NCBI GenBank assembly: GCA_041398665.1
Contig: JAWKUH010000011.1
Span: 93,337-157,336 of the forward strand
Reading direction: 5' to 3'
DNA: 64,000 nucleotides
Origin: Rohdeia sp041398665
GTDB lineage: Bacteria > Planctomycetota > UBA1135 > GCA-002686595
Both the position numbers and the translations under genes were made by a program. The notes under the pieces were generated by a model, which was given only the letters and a program-made list of their open reading frames with translations, had not been told where the DNA came from and did not search any database. Within the stretch, counting starts at the first letter, position 1. Every line of letters begins with the position of its first letter. Shown piece by piece: positions 55,363-63,993 of the stretch.

Positions 55363-55761
55363 TCAGCGCTTGCTGAACTGGAAGCCGCGACGCGCGCCGC
55401 GACGGCCGTACTTCTTGCGCTCCTTCATGCGCGAGTCGCGCGTGAGGAGGCCGTGCTCGCGGAGCTCCTCGAAGACCGCCGGGTTGGCGTTCTTGAGCGC
55501 GCGCGCGAGACCGAGGCTGACCGCGCCGGCCTGGCCGTGCGGGCCTCCGCCGTTCACGTTGACGGCGACGTCGTAGGCGTCGGTCTCGGGCAGGCGCTGG
55601 AGCGGCGCGCTGGCGGCGGTGCGGTCGCGCTTCGTGACGAAGAACTCGTCGAAGGTGCGGCCGTTGACGGTGAAGTTGCCGCTGCCCGGCTTGATGCGGA
55701 CGCGCGCGACGGCGGACTTGCGGCGGCCGAGGCCCCAGGTGAACGGATTGACGACGGGCAT
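55363..55761 (-). CDS. rpsI: 30S ribosomal protein S9
   Basis: 132 residues. Begins MPVVNPFTWGLGRRKSAVAR with the family's GRRKSAVARV, then VNVNGGGPHGQAGAVSLGLA and ends DSRMKERKKYGRRGARRGFQ followed by FSKR, the basic tail reaching the P site. Co-directional with rplM, 95 nt away, the common L13-S9 order. Confidence 0.97.
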   Translation of the reverse strand: MPVVNPFTWGLGRRKSAVARVRIKPGSGNFTVNGRTFDEFFVTKRDRTAASAPLQRLPETDAYDVAVNVNGGGPHGQAGAVSLGLARALKNANPAVFEELREHGLLTRDSRMKERKKYGRRGARRGFQFSKR

Positions 55762-55856
55762 GTCGAGGTGGATGAGGTGCTGCGGATTCTCTGGGTGCGA
55801 CGACGGCGTGTTCGAAGAACTCTCGGTGGTCGGGACGCGCGATCGTCTTCGGGCGA

Positions 55857-56294
55857 TCAGCGCCGAACGGCTTCGACGGGGACGGGCTTCTGGGCGGTGT
55901 GCGGGTGCTCGGGACCGGCGTAGACGCGCAGGTTCGAGAGCATGTCGCGGCCGAGACGGCTCTTCGGGAGCATCCGGCGCACGGCGAGACGCACGATGTC
56001 GGTCGGACGGCGCTCGCGCATGCGCGGCACGTCGACCTCCTTCAGACCGCCCGGGTAGCCCGAGTAGAAGTGGTAGATCTTCTGCTCTTCCTTGCGTCCG
56101 GTGAAGATCGCCTTCTCCGCGTTGACGACGACCACGTGGGCGCCGTTGTTCTCGGAGGGCGTGTAGGTCGGCTGGTCCTTGCCCATGAGCAGGGTCGCGA
56201 TGCGCGCGGCCATGCGACCGACGGGTTCGGTCGAGGCGTCGAACACGTACCAACGCTCGGGCAGCGTGGCGGCACGGACGTGGGTGGTCTTCAT
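55857..56294 (-). CDS. rplM: 50S ribosomal protein L13
   Basis: 145 residues. RWYVFDASTEPVGRMAARIA, NGAHVVVVNAEKAIFTGRK, KIYHFYSGYPGGLKEV and RMLPKSRLGRDMLSNLRVYA are all diagnostic. Normal length. First gene of the L13-S9 pair. Confidence 0.97.
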   Translation of the reverse strand: MKTTHVRAATLPERWYVFDASTEPVGRMAARIATLLMGKDQPTYTPSENNGAHVVVVNAEKAIFTGRKEEQKIYHFYSGYPGGLKEVDVPRMRERRPTDIVRLAVRRMLPKSRLGRDMLSNLRVYAGPEHPHTAQKPVPVEAVRR

Positions 56295-56447
56295 GGGACG
56301 TCTCGCCCCCTTCGGCGGGGGCGGATGGATCGAGCGTGAGGGAGGGGCCGGTCGGCGGAGGAGCTCGCCCGCACGCGGGCGACGAAGGCGCCGCCGCCGC
56401 GCGTTCCCCGTTGCTCCGGGGGCCTCGCACGGCGACGAAGGCCGAAC

Positions 56448-56453
56448 AAGGTA
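56448..56453 (-). promoter_or_regulatory. Possible -10 (TACCTT) of the rplM-rpsI unit
   Basis: TACCTT on the minus strand, with TTGTGC 17 nt upstream (56471-56476) as a weak -35. It lies about 150 nt before rplM, leaving a leader long enough for regulation. The rest of the 203-nt gap shows no other clear feature. Confidence 0.3.
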
Positions 56454-56497
56454 GCTGCGGGCCCGGGGCCGCACAAGCACGGAGGCGCGCGCCGCGA

Positions 56498-57463
56498 TCA
56501 GGGCGGCGGCGCGTCGAGGACGCGCCAGACCCGCTCGCCCAGGACCGCGACGCGCGCGGTGCGGCCCTGCGGCAGGCCGCCGGTGATCCAGGCTCCGGCC
56601 GGCGCCGCGGACGGGACCGGCTCGCTTCCCGGCACCGGCGCGAACCAGCGCCCGTCGGCGCCGCGCCAGCGCACGACGGCGTCCTCGGGCTCGGGGCGCG
56701 CCGGACTCTCGGTGTCGAGCCGGAGCAGCGCCGCGGCACCCGCCCCTCCGGCGACCCCGACCTCGTAGCGGAGTCCGTCCGCGCCGAGGCGCCCGCGCAC
56801 GCGGAGGTCCGCGCCGGGAGGATCGGTCTCGATCGCGCCGCGCCAGGATCCGTCGAGTTCGACGACGCCGCGCGTCCAGCGCACGACGGCGGTGGGCGCG
56901 TCCGCACCGTGCACGGAGTCGCGGGTCTCGACCCAGGCGGGGCCGCCGGGGAGGAGCCGGACGACCGCGACCACCGCCGCCGCTCCGAGCACGCCGCACG
57001 CCGCCGAGAGCGCGCGCGACCGACGCGACGCCGCCCCAGCGAGGAGCAGCGCGGCCGCGGCCGTCGCGAGTGCGGCGAAGGGCGTCGGTGCGCGACCGTC
57101 GCGCCCGCGCGGACGCGGGAGCGCGAGGACGGCGCGCGGCACGCCGGCGAGGCGCGGTGCCGGTTCGAAGCCGAGGAGACTCGCGCTGCCCGAGCCGACG
57201 GCGACGATCGTCGGCGGGCCGCCGAACTCGAGGTCGACGGCTCCGCCGAGCGGCACGGGCAACGCGAGCTCGAGCCGCTCGCCCTCCACGAGTTCGACGT
57301 CGAAATGCGCAGTGCCGCCGCGCGTCGGCGCGAGTTCGACCGAGGTGAGCGGTCCTACGAGCTCGACGCGCGCGAAGAAGAGTCGCGCTTCCTGCGCGCG
57401 CGCACCGCCGGCGAACAGGAGCGCGACGAGCGCCGCGAGGACGGTGCGCACGAACGCGCTCAC
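56498..57463 (-). CDS. Secreted/membrane protein of unknown function
   Basis: 321 residues from GTG at 57463, which overlaps the stop of the upstream gene. Signal peptide (VRTVLAALVALLFAGGARAQ), a beta-rich segment (about 25-110), a membrane pair near 120-170 (FAALATAAAALLLAG, AACGVLGAAAVVAVVRLL) and a second beta-rich region. No family recognised. It is probably an envelope partner of the two upstream proteins with which it overlaps. Confidence 0.6.
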   Translation of the reverse strand: MSAFVRTVLAALVALLFAGGARAQEARLFFARVELVGPLTSVELAPTRGGTAHFDVELVEGERLELALPVPLGGAVDLEFGGPPTIVAVGSGSASLLGFEPAPRLAGVPRAVLALPRPRGRDGRAPTPFAALATAAAALLLAGAASRRSRALSAACGVLGAAAVVAVVRLLPGGPAWVETRDSVHGADAPTAVVRWTRGVVELDGSWRGAIETDPPGADLRVRGRLGADGLRYEVGVAGGAGAAALLRLDTESPARPEPEDAVVRWRGADGRWFAPVPGSEPVPSAAPAGAWITGGLPQGRTARVAVLGERVWRVLDAPPP

Positions 57464-58011
57464 CGCTCCGCTCCCCCACCGTCGTCCGCGTCGCCGCGCG
57501 GCGCGAGCGCGGGTGCGAGCAGCGCGATCGCCGCACCGCACGCCGCGCCGATCCAGGCGACGTCGTCGCCGCGCAGCGCGCGCGCCGCGAGGTCGAAGGG
57601 CGAGACGCGCACGAACGTCGAGCCGCGTTCGGAATCCGCGGCCCAACCGAAGGCGAGCGCCGCCGCGAGCGGTCCGAGGTAGACGAGCCAGAACGCGGCG
57701 GACCAGGCGCCGGTGCGCGTGCGTTCGACCGCGCGCGACGCGAGCGCCGCGACGACGAGGGCGAGCGCCGCGGACGTGCCGCCGCCGTCGAGCGCGGCGG
57801 CGAGCGCGACCACGGGTGCGAACAGCGCCGTGCTCTGCCACCACGGGACGCGCCCGGTCGCCGCGCGCGGCGCCGACGCGACGAGCAGGAGCGCGGCGAT
57901 CACGGGGGCCGTGCGCGTCGGCACGTCGAGCGGCGGACCGACGGGGAACGCCGTCAGGATCGGGTAGGACGCGACCAGCAGGAGCGAGAGGAACAGACGC
58001 GCCGGCGTCAT
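57460..58011 (-). CDS. Small integral membrane protein, unknown function
   Basis: 183 residues with about five or six hydrophobic segments (LFLSLLLVASYPILTAF, APVIAALLLVASA, LFAPVVALAAALD, LVYLGPLAAALAFGWA, WIGAACGAAIALLAPAL) and a charged C-terminus. Not assigned to a family. It overlaps its neighbours on both sides, so it is expressed with them. Confidence 0.65.
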   Translation of the reverse strand: MTPARLFLSLLLVASYPILTAFPVGPPLDVPTRTAPVIAALLLVASAPRAATGRVPWWQSTALFAPVVALAAALDGGGTSAALALVVAALASRAVERTRTGAWSAAFWLVYLGPLAAALAFGWAADSERGSTFVRVSPFDLAARALRGDDVAWIGAACGAAIALLAPALAPRGDADDGGGAER

Positions 58012-59126
58012 CGGATGCGCGGAACGTCCGACGCGCCCCCGCGGTTCACGCTCGCGCCGGGACCGGCGAGAGGGACCGCGACGAGCGGGACGGTGCCGTG
58101 CGTCCCCGCGAGGTCGGCGTCGTGCGACGACGGCGGTTCCCGCCCCTCGTCCTTCGCCCGCTGCGCCGGCGTGCGCCATGGCGCGGGGCCCGCGCGCTCC
58201 GCCTCGTCGCGACGCGCGGCGACGGCGTATCGGTCCCAGCGCACGTCGATCGCGCGCCAGGCGAGTTCGCCGCGCGCCTCGCGCTGCAGAGCGTCGCGCA
58301 CGTGCCGCCACTTCGTCGCCTCGTCGAGTTCGCCCGGTGCGTCCACGTCCGGCGTGCGACCGAACAGCACGGCGCGCCGACCCTCGAGGTACAGCACCGC
58401 GCCGGGCACCTCGACCTCACCGACCTCGCCCTGCTCCGCGTCGATCGTCACGCGGCCCAGTGCGGCGCGCGCGTCGGCGTCGAGGTGGCGCTCCATCGAG
58501 AGCACGACCGACAGTGCGTGCCACAGCGGCTCGCGGTCGAGCACGGCGCCGGGACGCAGGCCGTCCTCGTCGTACCCGAGTCGGCCGATGACGGGCAGCG
58601 ACACGCCGCCGCGTTCGGGCGGCGCCGCGTAGGCGCCGGGGAGCACCGCGCCCGAGTCGGACACCGCGTGGAAGACGCCGTCCGTGCGCACGCACGCGAC
58701 GGGGCGTTCGAAGCGCAGTCGGAGCGTCGCACCGTCGGGCCACAGGAGCCGCGGATCGCCGACCTCGGCGACGAACGGCAGGGCGGCGAGCTCGTGCGCG
58801 AGGTTCGCGCGCGCCTCCGCGTCGTCCGACGCGAAGGGCTCGAACGACGCGAGGAGCGCCGTGAGCTCGTCCTCCCAGCGCGGGTCGACGAAGGTCGCGT
58901 CCGTGAGCACGGCGACACGCGCCGGGTCGATCCAGGTCACCGCTTCGCGGTCGACCTGTGCGTCGAGCGCTCCCAGCCCGGCGGCCACGCCCCACGCGAG
59001 GACTCCCAGCGGGAGCCAGCCCGGCACGCCACCGCGACGGGCGGGGTGCGCGGCGCGCGCCGCGGCGACGTGGGAGCGGCGCCGTCGCTCGGGGACGTCG
59101 GCGCTCGATCGGGCTCGGTCGGACAT
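58008..59126 (-). CDS. FtsQ/DivIB-like single-pass membrane protein
   Basis: 372 residues. A basic cytoplasmic N-terminus (RARSSADVPERRRRSH) is followed by one membrane helix (WLPLGVLAWGVAAGLGAL). Then comes a POTRA/FtsQ-like outer region with ALPFVAEVGDPRLLWPDGAT and LRFERPVACVRTDGVFHAVS, ending in a long variable tail. Topology and the FERPVA.....-HAVSDSGAVLPG strand pattern resemble FtsQ, but the similarity is weak. Many planctomycetes lack FtsZ, so a division role would need proof. First gene of a three-gene overlapping unit. Confidence 0.5.
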   Translation of the reverse strand: MSDRARSSADVPERRRRSHVAAARAAHPARRGGVPGWLPLGVLAWGVAAGLGALDAQVDREAVTWIDPARVAVLTDATFVDPRWEDELTALLASFEPFASDDAEARANLAHELAALPFVAEVGDPRLLWPDGATLRLRFERPVACVRTDGVFHAVSDSGAVLPGAYAAPPERGGVSLPVIGRLGYDEDGLRPGAVLDREPLWHALSVVLSMERHLDADARAALGRVTIDAEQGEVGEVEVPGAVLYLEGRRAVLFGRTPDVDAPGELDEATKWRHVRDALQREARGELAWRAIDVRWDRYAVAARRDEAERAGPAPWRTPAQRAKDEGREPPSSHDADLAGTHGTVPLVAVPLAGPGASVNRGGASDVPRIR

Positions 59127-59264
59127 GGAGGGAGCGTCCGCGCAGGTGCCGCCCCGCCTCACGTCGCCGCGCGCCGGGTCGACCCAAGGGCGGGGACGCG
59201 CGGCGGTGCTCCGTCGGACCGGGACGGGGACGGCGACGTCGATCGGGTCGCGGGCGCGCGGTGC

Positions 59265-59270
59265 TACCCT
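59265..59270 (+). promoter_or_regulatory. Candidate -10 element (TACCCT) for the helicase gene
   Basis: TACCCT ends 9 nt before the ATG at 59280, identical in sequence and spacing to the element at 22234. Its own leaderless start is likely. Confidence 0.4.
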
Positions 59271-59279
59271 CCGCGATCC

Positions 59280-61358
59280 ATGCCGTCCGAACGAACACGC
59301 GGAAGAGCCCGCGACGAAGGGGCGGCGAGCGCCCCGACGACCTTCAAGGGCTACCGCCTCTCCGCCTTCCAGCTCAAGGCGGTCCGCGCCATCGAGGAGG
59401 GGCACGACGTGCTGCTCTCCGCCCCCACCGGCGCGGGCAAGACGTTGGTCGCGGAGTACGCCATCGCGAAGTCGGTGGAGCGCGGGCGCCGCTGCATCTA
59501 CACCGCCCCGATCAAGGCGCTGTCGAACCAGAAGTACCGCGACTTCCGCGACGACCCGGACATCGACGTCGGCCTGATGACGGGCGACGTGACGATCCAC
59601 CCCGGTGCGCAGGTCCTCATCATGACGACCGAGATCCTGCGCAACACGATCCTCGAGGACCCCGGCGCGCTGCACGACGTCGAGTACGTGATCTTCGACG
59701 AGGTGCACTTCATGGACGACCCGGAGCGCGGGACCGTCTGGGAGGAGAGCCTCATCTTCGCGCCGCAGTCCATCCGCTTCATCTGCCTGTCCGCGACCAT
59801 CGACAACCTGGGGCAGCTCGGCGCGTGGATCGACGAGATCCGTCGGCACGACCTCACGGTGGTGAGCTCGACGGACCGGCCGGTGCCGCTCAAGCACCGT
59901 TTCTGGTACCCCGAGCAGGGCGTCTTCGACGAGCACGAGCTGCCGCGCGTGCGCAAGCGCTTCGGCAAGCGCGAGGAACAGCGCGGACGCGGCGGCCGGC
60001 GGCTGTCGTACGCCGAGCGCATGCGCCGGCGCGACGAGGCGCGGCGCGCGGAGGCGGGCAGCTTCTCGCGCCTGCTCGACACGCTCGAGCAGGAGGACCG
60101 CACGCCGATCCTCGCGTTCTGCTTCAGCCGCAAGGACTGCGAGAAGCTCGCGGTGCAGCAGAGGAAGCGCGACCTGCTCGACGGCGAGGAACGCGAGCGC
60201 ATGGCGGCGCTGCTCGAGGAGACGATGGCGTCGTTCCAGCTCGGCGAGAACTGGAAGCAGGGCGAGCTCTACCGCCTCTGCTCGCGCGGCATCGCCTATC
60301 ACCACGCGGGCATGCTGCCCGTGCACAAGGAGATCGTCGAGCGACTCTTCACGTCGGGCCTGCTCAAGCTGCTCTTCACGACCGAGACGTTCGCCGTCGG
60401 CATCAACATGCCGGCGCGCACCGTGGCGTTCTACGGACTCAAGAAGTTCGACGGCGAGAGCATGGACTACCTGCGCACCCGCGACTACCTGCAGATGGCG
60501 GGGCGCGCCGGGCGGCAGGGTATCGACACGGTGGGCTACGTCGTCACGCGCCTCGACGAGCGCGACCTGTTCGACGCGCCGCTCGAGCGCCTGGTCCGCG
60601 GCAAGCCGGAACCGATCGAGAGCCGCTTCCGCCTGTCGTACTCCGCGATCCTGCACCTCATCGAGAAGCTCGGCCGCGACCGTCTGCTCGAGGCCTGGCA
60701 GAAGTCGTTCGACCAGTTCCAGCACCGCGAGGGCGGCAAGAAGGCGCGCGAGCGCAACGCGCGTCAGCAGGAGCGCTTCCTCGACGGGCTCGTGGGATTC
60801 CTGCGCGAGACCGGCTTCCTCGAGGTCGAGGACGGGCGCGACAAGCTGACGCCGAAGGGCCGGCTCGCGCGAACGATCTACGGCTTCGAGATCGTCGTCG
60901 CGGAGTGGCTGTGGCGCGGTGCGTACGAGGGCATCGACCCCGCGGCGCTGGCGATGCTGTTCGTCGGCCTCGTCTACGAGGACCGCAAGCGCTTCCGCGA
61001 CACGCACGTGCCGCAGCGCCTGTGGGGCGGCGTGCGCCGCCACGCCGACCAGATCGCCGCGCGGCTCGTCCACGCGGAACAGCAGTTCCAGGTGCCGACC
61101 AACCTCAAGCGCCCGGAGTGGGGCCTCACCCCCGCCGTCGCCGCCTGGATGCGCGGCGCGCCGATCGAGGACCTCGAGGAACTGACCGAGGTCCCCGCCG
61201 GCGACACCGTGCGCTGCTTCCGCATGGCCCTGCAGGTCATGCGCCAACTGCGCACCGCCGCCGGCTCCGACCAGGACCTGGCGGAGCGCCTCACGCTGGC
61301 GATCGACGGACTGGGCCGCGACGAGGTGGACGCGCGGAAGCAGCTCGAGTTGGGCTGA
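59280..61358 (+). CDS. Ski2-like DExH-box RNA helicase
   Basis: 692 residues. RecA domain 1: SAPTGAGKTLVAEYAIAKS (Walker A 48-55), CIYTAPIKALSNQKYRDF, GDVTIHPGAQVLIMTTEILR and FDEVHFMDDPERGTVWEES (DEVH 140-143), then CLSATIDN. Domain 2: LAFCFSRKDCEKLA, GIAYHHAGMLPVHKEIVERL, LFTTETFAVGINMPARTVAF and YLQMAGRAGRQGID. The C-terminal helical part is shorter than in eukaryotic Ski2/Mtr4 and lacks their arch. Bacterial relatives are usually annotated HelY-like. Role: unwinding RNA in turnover. Leaderless-type promoter upstream, GC-rich hairpin downstream. Confidence 0.93.
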   Translation: MPSERTRGRARDEGAASAPTTFKGYRLSAFQLKAVRAIEEGHDVLLSAPTGAGKTLVAEYAIAKSVERGRRCIYTAPIKALSNQKYRDFRDDPDIDVGLMTGDVTIHPGAQVLIMTTEILRNTILEDPGALHDVEYVIFDEVHFMDDPERGTVWEESLIFAPQSIRFICLSATIDNLGQLGAWIDEIRRHDLTVVSSTDRPVPLKHRFWYPEQGVFDEHELPRVRKRFGKREEQRGRGGRRLSYAERMRRRDEARRAEAGSFSRLLDTLEQEDRTPILAFCFSRKDCEKLAVQQRKRDLLDGEERERMAALLEETMASFQLGENWKQGELYRLCSRGIAYHHAGMLPVHKEIVERLFTSGLLKLLFTTETFAVGINMPARTVAFYGLKKFDGESMDYLRTRDYLQMAGRAGRQGIDTVGYVVTRLDERDLFDAPLERLVRGKPEPIESRFRLSYSAILHLIEKLGRDRLLEAWQKSFDQFQHREGGKKARERNARQQERFLDGLVGFLRETGFLEVEDGRDKLTPKGRLARTIYGFEIVVAEWLWRGAYEGIDPAALAMLFVGLVYEDRKRFRDTHVPQRLWGGVRRHADQIAARLVHAEQQFQVPTNLKRPEWGLTPAVAAWMRGAPIEDLEELTEVPAGDTVRCFRMALQVMRQLRTAAGSDQDLAERLTLAIDGLGRDEVDARKQLELG

Positions 61359-61385
61359 GCTCGCGGCCGCGGCCGCGCCGAGCGG
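61359..61385 (+). terminator. Possible GC-rich terminator hairpin after the helicase gene
   Basis: GCTCG and GGCC in the first half pair with GGCC and CGAGC in the second, giving a near-palindrome just after the stop. Imperfect and without a U-tract. Confidence 0.4.
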
Positions 61386-61399
61386 TCAGTGGATACGGA

Positions 61400-62761
61400 T
61401 ACGGTGCCGCACACCACCCAGGTGGTCGACCGGACGGAAGTACGCACGGCATCGCTCGCGACGCGCGACTCCACCCCGGCCTTCTTCCGCGGTACCGCAT
61501 CCAGCCGCCGGCCGCGACGAGAAAGTCACCGAAGGAGCGCAACCGAGCCACTTCCGGAGGTCGTCGTGCGGCATGGCGCGCCGACCACGAAGGGACGAAC
61601 CCGGAAGCTGGCACCACGTGATGAATCGGGCGATCGCCAAACGCCCGTCTTCGAGGCGAGGTCCGACGCGGCTGCTTACTCGCACGGCTCGCGGCCGAGG
61701 TTCGTGCGGGTCGCGTCGACGTACACGCGTTCTGTCTGATGACGACGCACTTCCACTTGCTCGTCCGAAGTCCGCGCGGCAGTCTCCACCACCATGTGTC
61801 GGGTGCAGAACGCGTACTCGCGTTACTTCAACCGACGCCGACGTCGAGACGGTCCGCTGATCCGCGCACGCTACTTCTCGAAGCGGGTCGACACGGATCG
61901 CTATCGCGCGCCGTCGTCCGCTACATCGACGCCATCCGGTGCAGGCCGGTCTGGTCGCGATCCCGTCGGAGCACGAGTTCGGAAGCGCGAGGTCCTACGT
62001 CGGCGACCAAATCGGCCGCCTTGGCTCTGCGGAGACTGGGTGATCGCTCGGGCACTCGAGTCGGTACGGGCACGCTCGTTCGACGCATCCGTCTACGTGC
62101 GAGCCTTCGGAGTCCGCGATCGCGAATCCGTCGATGCGGTGATCGAACTCGTCGAGGCGAGGATGCGTTCGTCGAGCGAGATCGACCCGCTCGACGACCT
62201 CGTCGGGCGGACGCCGGCTCGAGTCCGACGTTGGATGGTGCGCAAGGCACGCTCGCCGACGGTCTGGCGATCGGGCTACCGGTCAGTGGCCCGACTTCGG
62301 TGGGACGTGCGATCGCGCAACACGTGTCCGAGCGAGGTGATTGGGTCGTCGAGAGCAACGGCCGCACGTGGCACGCCTCCGAGGTCGCTCACGTGGGACT
62401 GCTGCGCGACCTCGGTTCGCTCAGCCTCGAACGGATCGCACGGATGCTCGGGCTCGGGGTGGATACGACATCCCGGCGCGCGATGCTCCACCGCGGAATT
62501 CGTCGCGTCCGATTCGTCCTACGGCGACCGCGTCGCGGAGATCGCACGGACGGCGATCGAGGCAACGGCCGAGGCTCGGCCGGAAGGTCCCGTCCGAGAC
62601 GAAGTCATCGGCGACGGGGCAGGGCCGACGGCTCTCGTCGAACACGAAGCGGCGGCAGCCGTCCGGGGACGGACTCCTCGATTGGGCCGAGAGCCACGGG
62701 TGAGGCGGAGTCGCCTGGTACTCGTGCCATGGCGACCACCCCGGTGGTGTGCGGCACCGTA
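61400..62761. mobile_element. RAYT element bounded by inverted REP-like repeats
   Basis: The left end (61400-61428) and right end (62733-62761) are inverted copies matching at 27 of 29 positions. Each starts TACGGTGCCGCACACCACC and continues to GGTGGTCG. Each end itself contains a CCACC/GGTGG hairpin, the usual form of REP sequences recognised by Y1 transposases. The transposase gene lies between them. Total length 1362 bp. Confidence 0.75.
61573..62703 (+). pseudogene. REP-associated tyrosine (Y1) transposase, multiple frameshifts
   Basis: ATG at 61573: MARRPRRDEPGSWHHVMNRA, then IAKRPVFEARSDAA. Other frames supply GRVDVHAFCLMTTHFHLLVR (the HxH metal-binding motif), MCRVQNAYSRYFNRRRRRDG (catalytic Tyr), ARYFSKRVDTDRYRA and an NPVQAGLV-type segment. 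Next come DDLVGRTPARVRRWMVRKAR and LERIARMLGLGVDTTSRRA, a helix-turn-helix-like C-terminal extension. At least four frame changes are needed. All family motifs are present in order, so the gene is either recently broken or affected by local sequence error, as at other loci in this window. The C-terminal end is uncertain. Confidence 0.75.
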
Positions 62762-63123
62762 CCACAGCCGCGGGACGCGGCCCAGGGCGACAAGGGCCGG
62801 CGACGCCCCGACAGGGGCAGCCCCCGGGGCGACGAGGTTCGCAGAAAAAGACCGCACCCACCGGGAGGATCGGGCGCTAGGGTGGGACGCGAAAGCGAGT
62901 TTCGTCCGTCGATGGACGACACTCGCCCAGCAGCGCTCCGTGTCCTTCCCAGCGTCGGCACGTGCCGTCCCCACCCGAGCACCGCGATCCCCCATGTCGC
63001 GTCGCTCGGTCCCGGTCGGGCCGACGTGACGCGGGCGTTCCCACGCGCTCCTTACCCGCTCGAAGCCGAAGAGCACGCCGCCGCGCGGCGTGCTGGCGAA
63101 CTGGATTCCCCGCCCGTTCCCAC
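62762..63123. other. Intergenic region between the RAYT element and the hydrolase gene
   Basis: About 360 nt. It holds a GC-rich stretch near 62795-62830, a short A-run near 62845 (GCAGAAAAAGACC) and a TAGGGT hexamer at 62878. No credible gene. The hexamer is too far from the ATG at 63124 to fit the leaderless pattern. Confidence 0.45.
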
Positions 63124-63993
63124 ATGCTTCTCGTCACCCTCGCGCTCTGCGCGTTCCCGCCCGACGTCCGTCCGGCGACCGCCGAGCCCGTCGAACTCCC
63201 GAGTGGCGGAACGACGACGTGCGCCGTCGTCGGCGCCGCGTCCCTCGCGACGGCCACTCCCGAGAAGGCGGAGTCCAAGGACGACCCCGTCGGCGAGCTC
63301 GCGCGCATGGAGACGCGCGACAAGATCCGACTCGAGGCGACCTTCTACCCGGTGCCGCGTGCGAAGGACCCGCTGCCCGCGGTGCTCCTGATCCACGACC
63401 TCGGCAGCGACCGGTCGCAGCTCGTCCCGCTGGTCGAGAAGCTCCTCAAGGAGAAGCTCTGCGTGCTGGCCATCGATCTCCGCGGTCACGGCACCAGCGC
63501 GACCGAGGACCTCGACTGGTCGAAGTTGGAGGAGGTCCAGCGCGAGCGGCTCACGCCGTTCATGCGCGACGACGTCAACGCCGCACTCGACTGGCTCACG
63601 GCCGACTCCCGCGTCATCGGGACGCGCATCGGCATCGTCGGCCAGGGCTTCGGCGGACTCCTGGGACTGCGCGCCGCGCGCGACGAACGCATCGTCAACC
63701 TGACGATGATCGAGCCCGCGCTCGAGGACCACGGCTACCGCCTGTCCGCCCTCCTGCCCGACGCCGAGGGACTGCCGATGCAGATCGTCGTCGGCAAGGA
63801 CGAGGAGCAGCCGATCGACGACCTCATCAAGTCCGAGAACATCGACTACGTCGAGATGCGCACCGTGAAGGCGGAGCGCGGCGCGCTGTTCGAGGACAAG
63901 CGCCTCGCCGCGGCGCTCGGCAAGTGGATCGACACCTACCGCGAGGGCGCCCAGTCGCAGGGCGGCTTCCGGATGAACGGCGCCGGCAAGTAG
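63124..63993 (+). CDS. Secreted alpha/beta-hydrolase-fold protein lacking the usual nucleophile
   Basis: 289 residues from ATG at 63124, chosen because a signal-like segment (MLLVTLALCAFP) starts there. Upstream in-frame codons give Arg-rich sequence. The fold is visible: PLPAVLLIHDLGSDRSQLVP (oxyanion strand), LCVLAIDLRGHGTSATEDLD, the nucleophile elbow region RIGIVGQGFGGLLGLRAARD and QIVVGKDEEQPIDDLI. The expected GxSxG serine is Gln (G-Q-G-F-G), so classic esterase activity is unlikely unless another residue acts. No clear acid or His assignment. Single gene in what is visible. Confidence 0.75.
   Translation: MLLVTLALCAFPPDVRPATAEPVELPSGGTTTCAVVGAASLATATPEKAESKDDPVGELARMETRDKIRLEATFYPVPRAKDPLPAVLLIHDLGSDRSQLVPLVEKLLKEKLCVLAIDLRGHGTSATEDLDWSKLEEVQRERLTPFMRDDVNAALDWLTADSRVIGTRIGIVGQGFGGLLGLRAARDERIVNLTMIEPALEDHGYRLSALLPDAEGLPMQIVVGKDEEQPIDDLIKSENIDYVEMRTVKAERGALFEDKRLAAALGKWIDTYREGAQSQGGFRMNGAGK

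Noticed and set aside
56892..59279. An N-terminal extension of the helicase by about 800 codons in the same frame
   Set aside because: The extension is low-complexity Arg/Ala/Ser-rich shadow sequence opposite three minus-strand genes. The ATG at 59280 with an upstream TACCCT marks the start.
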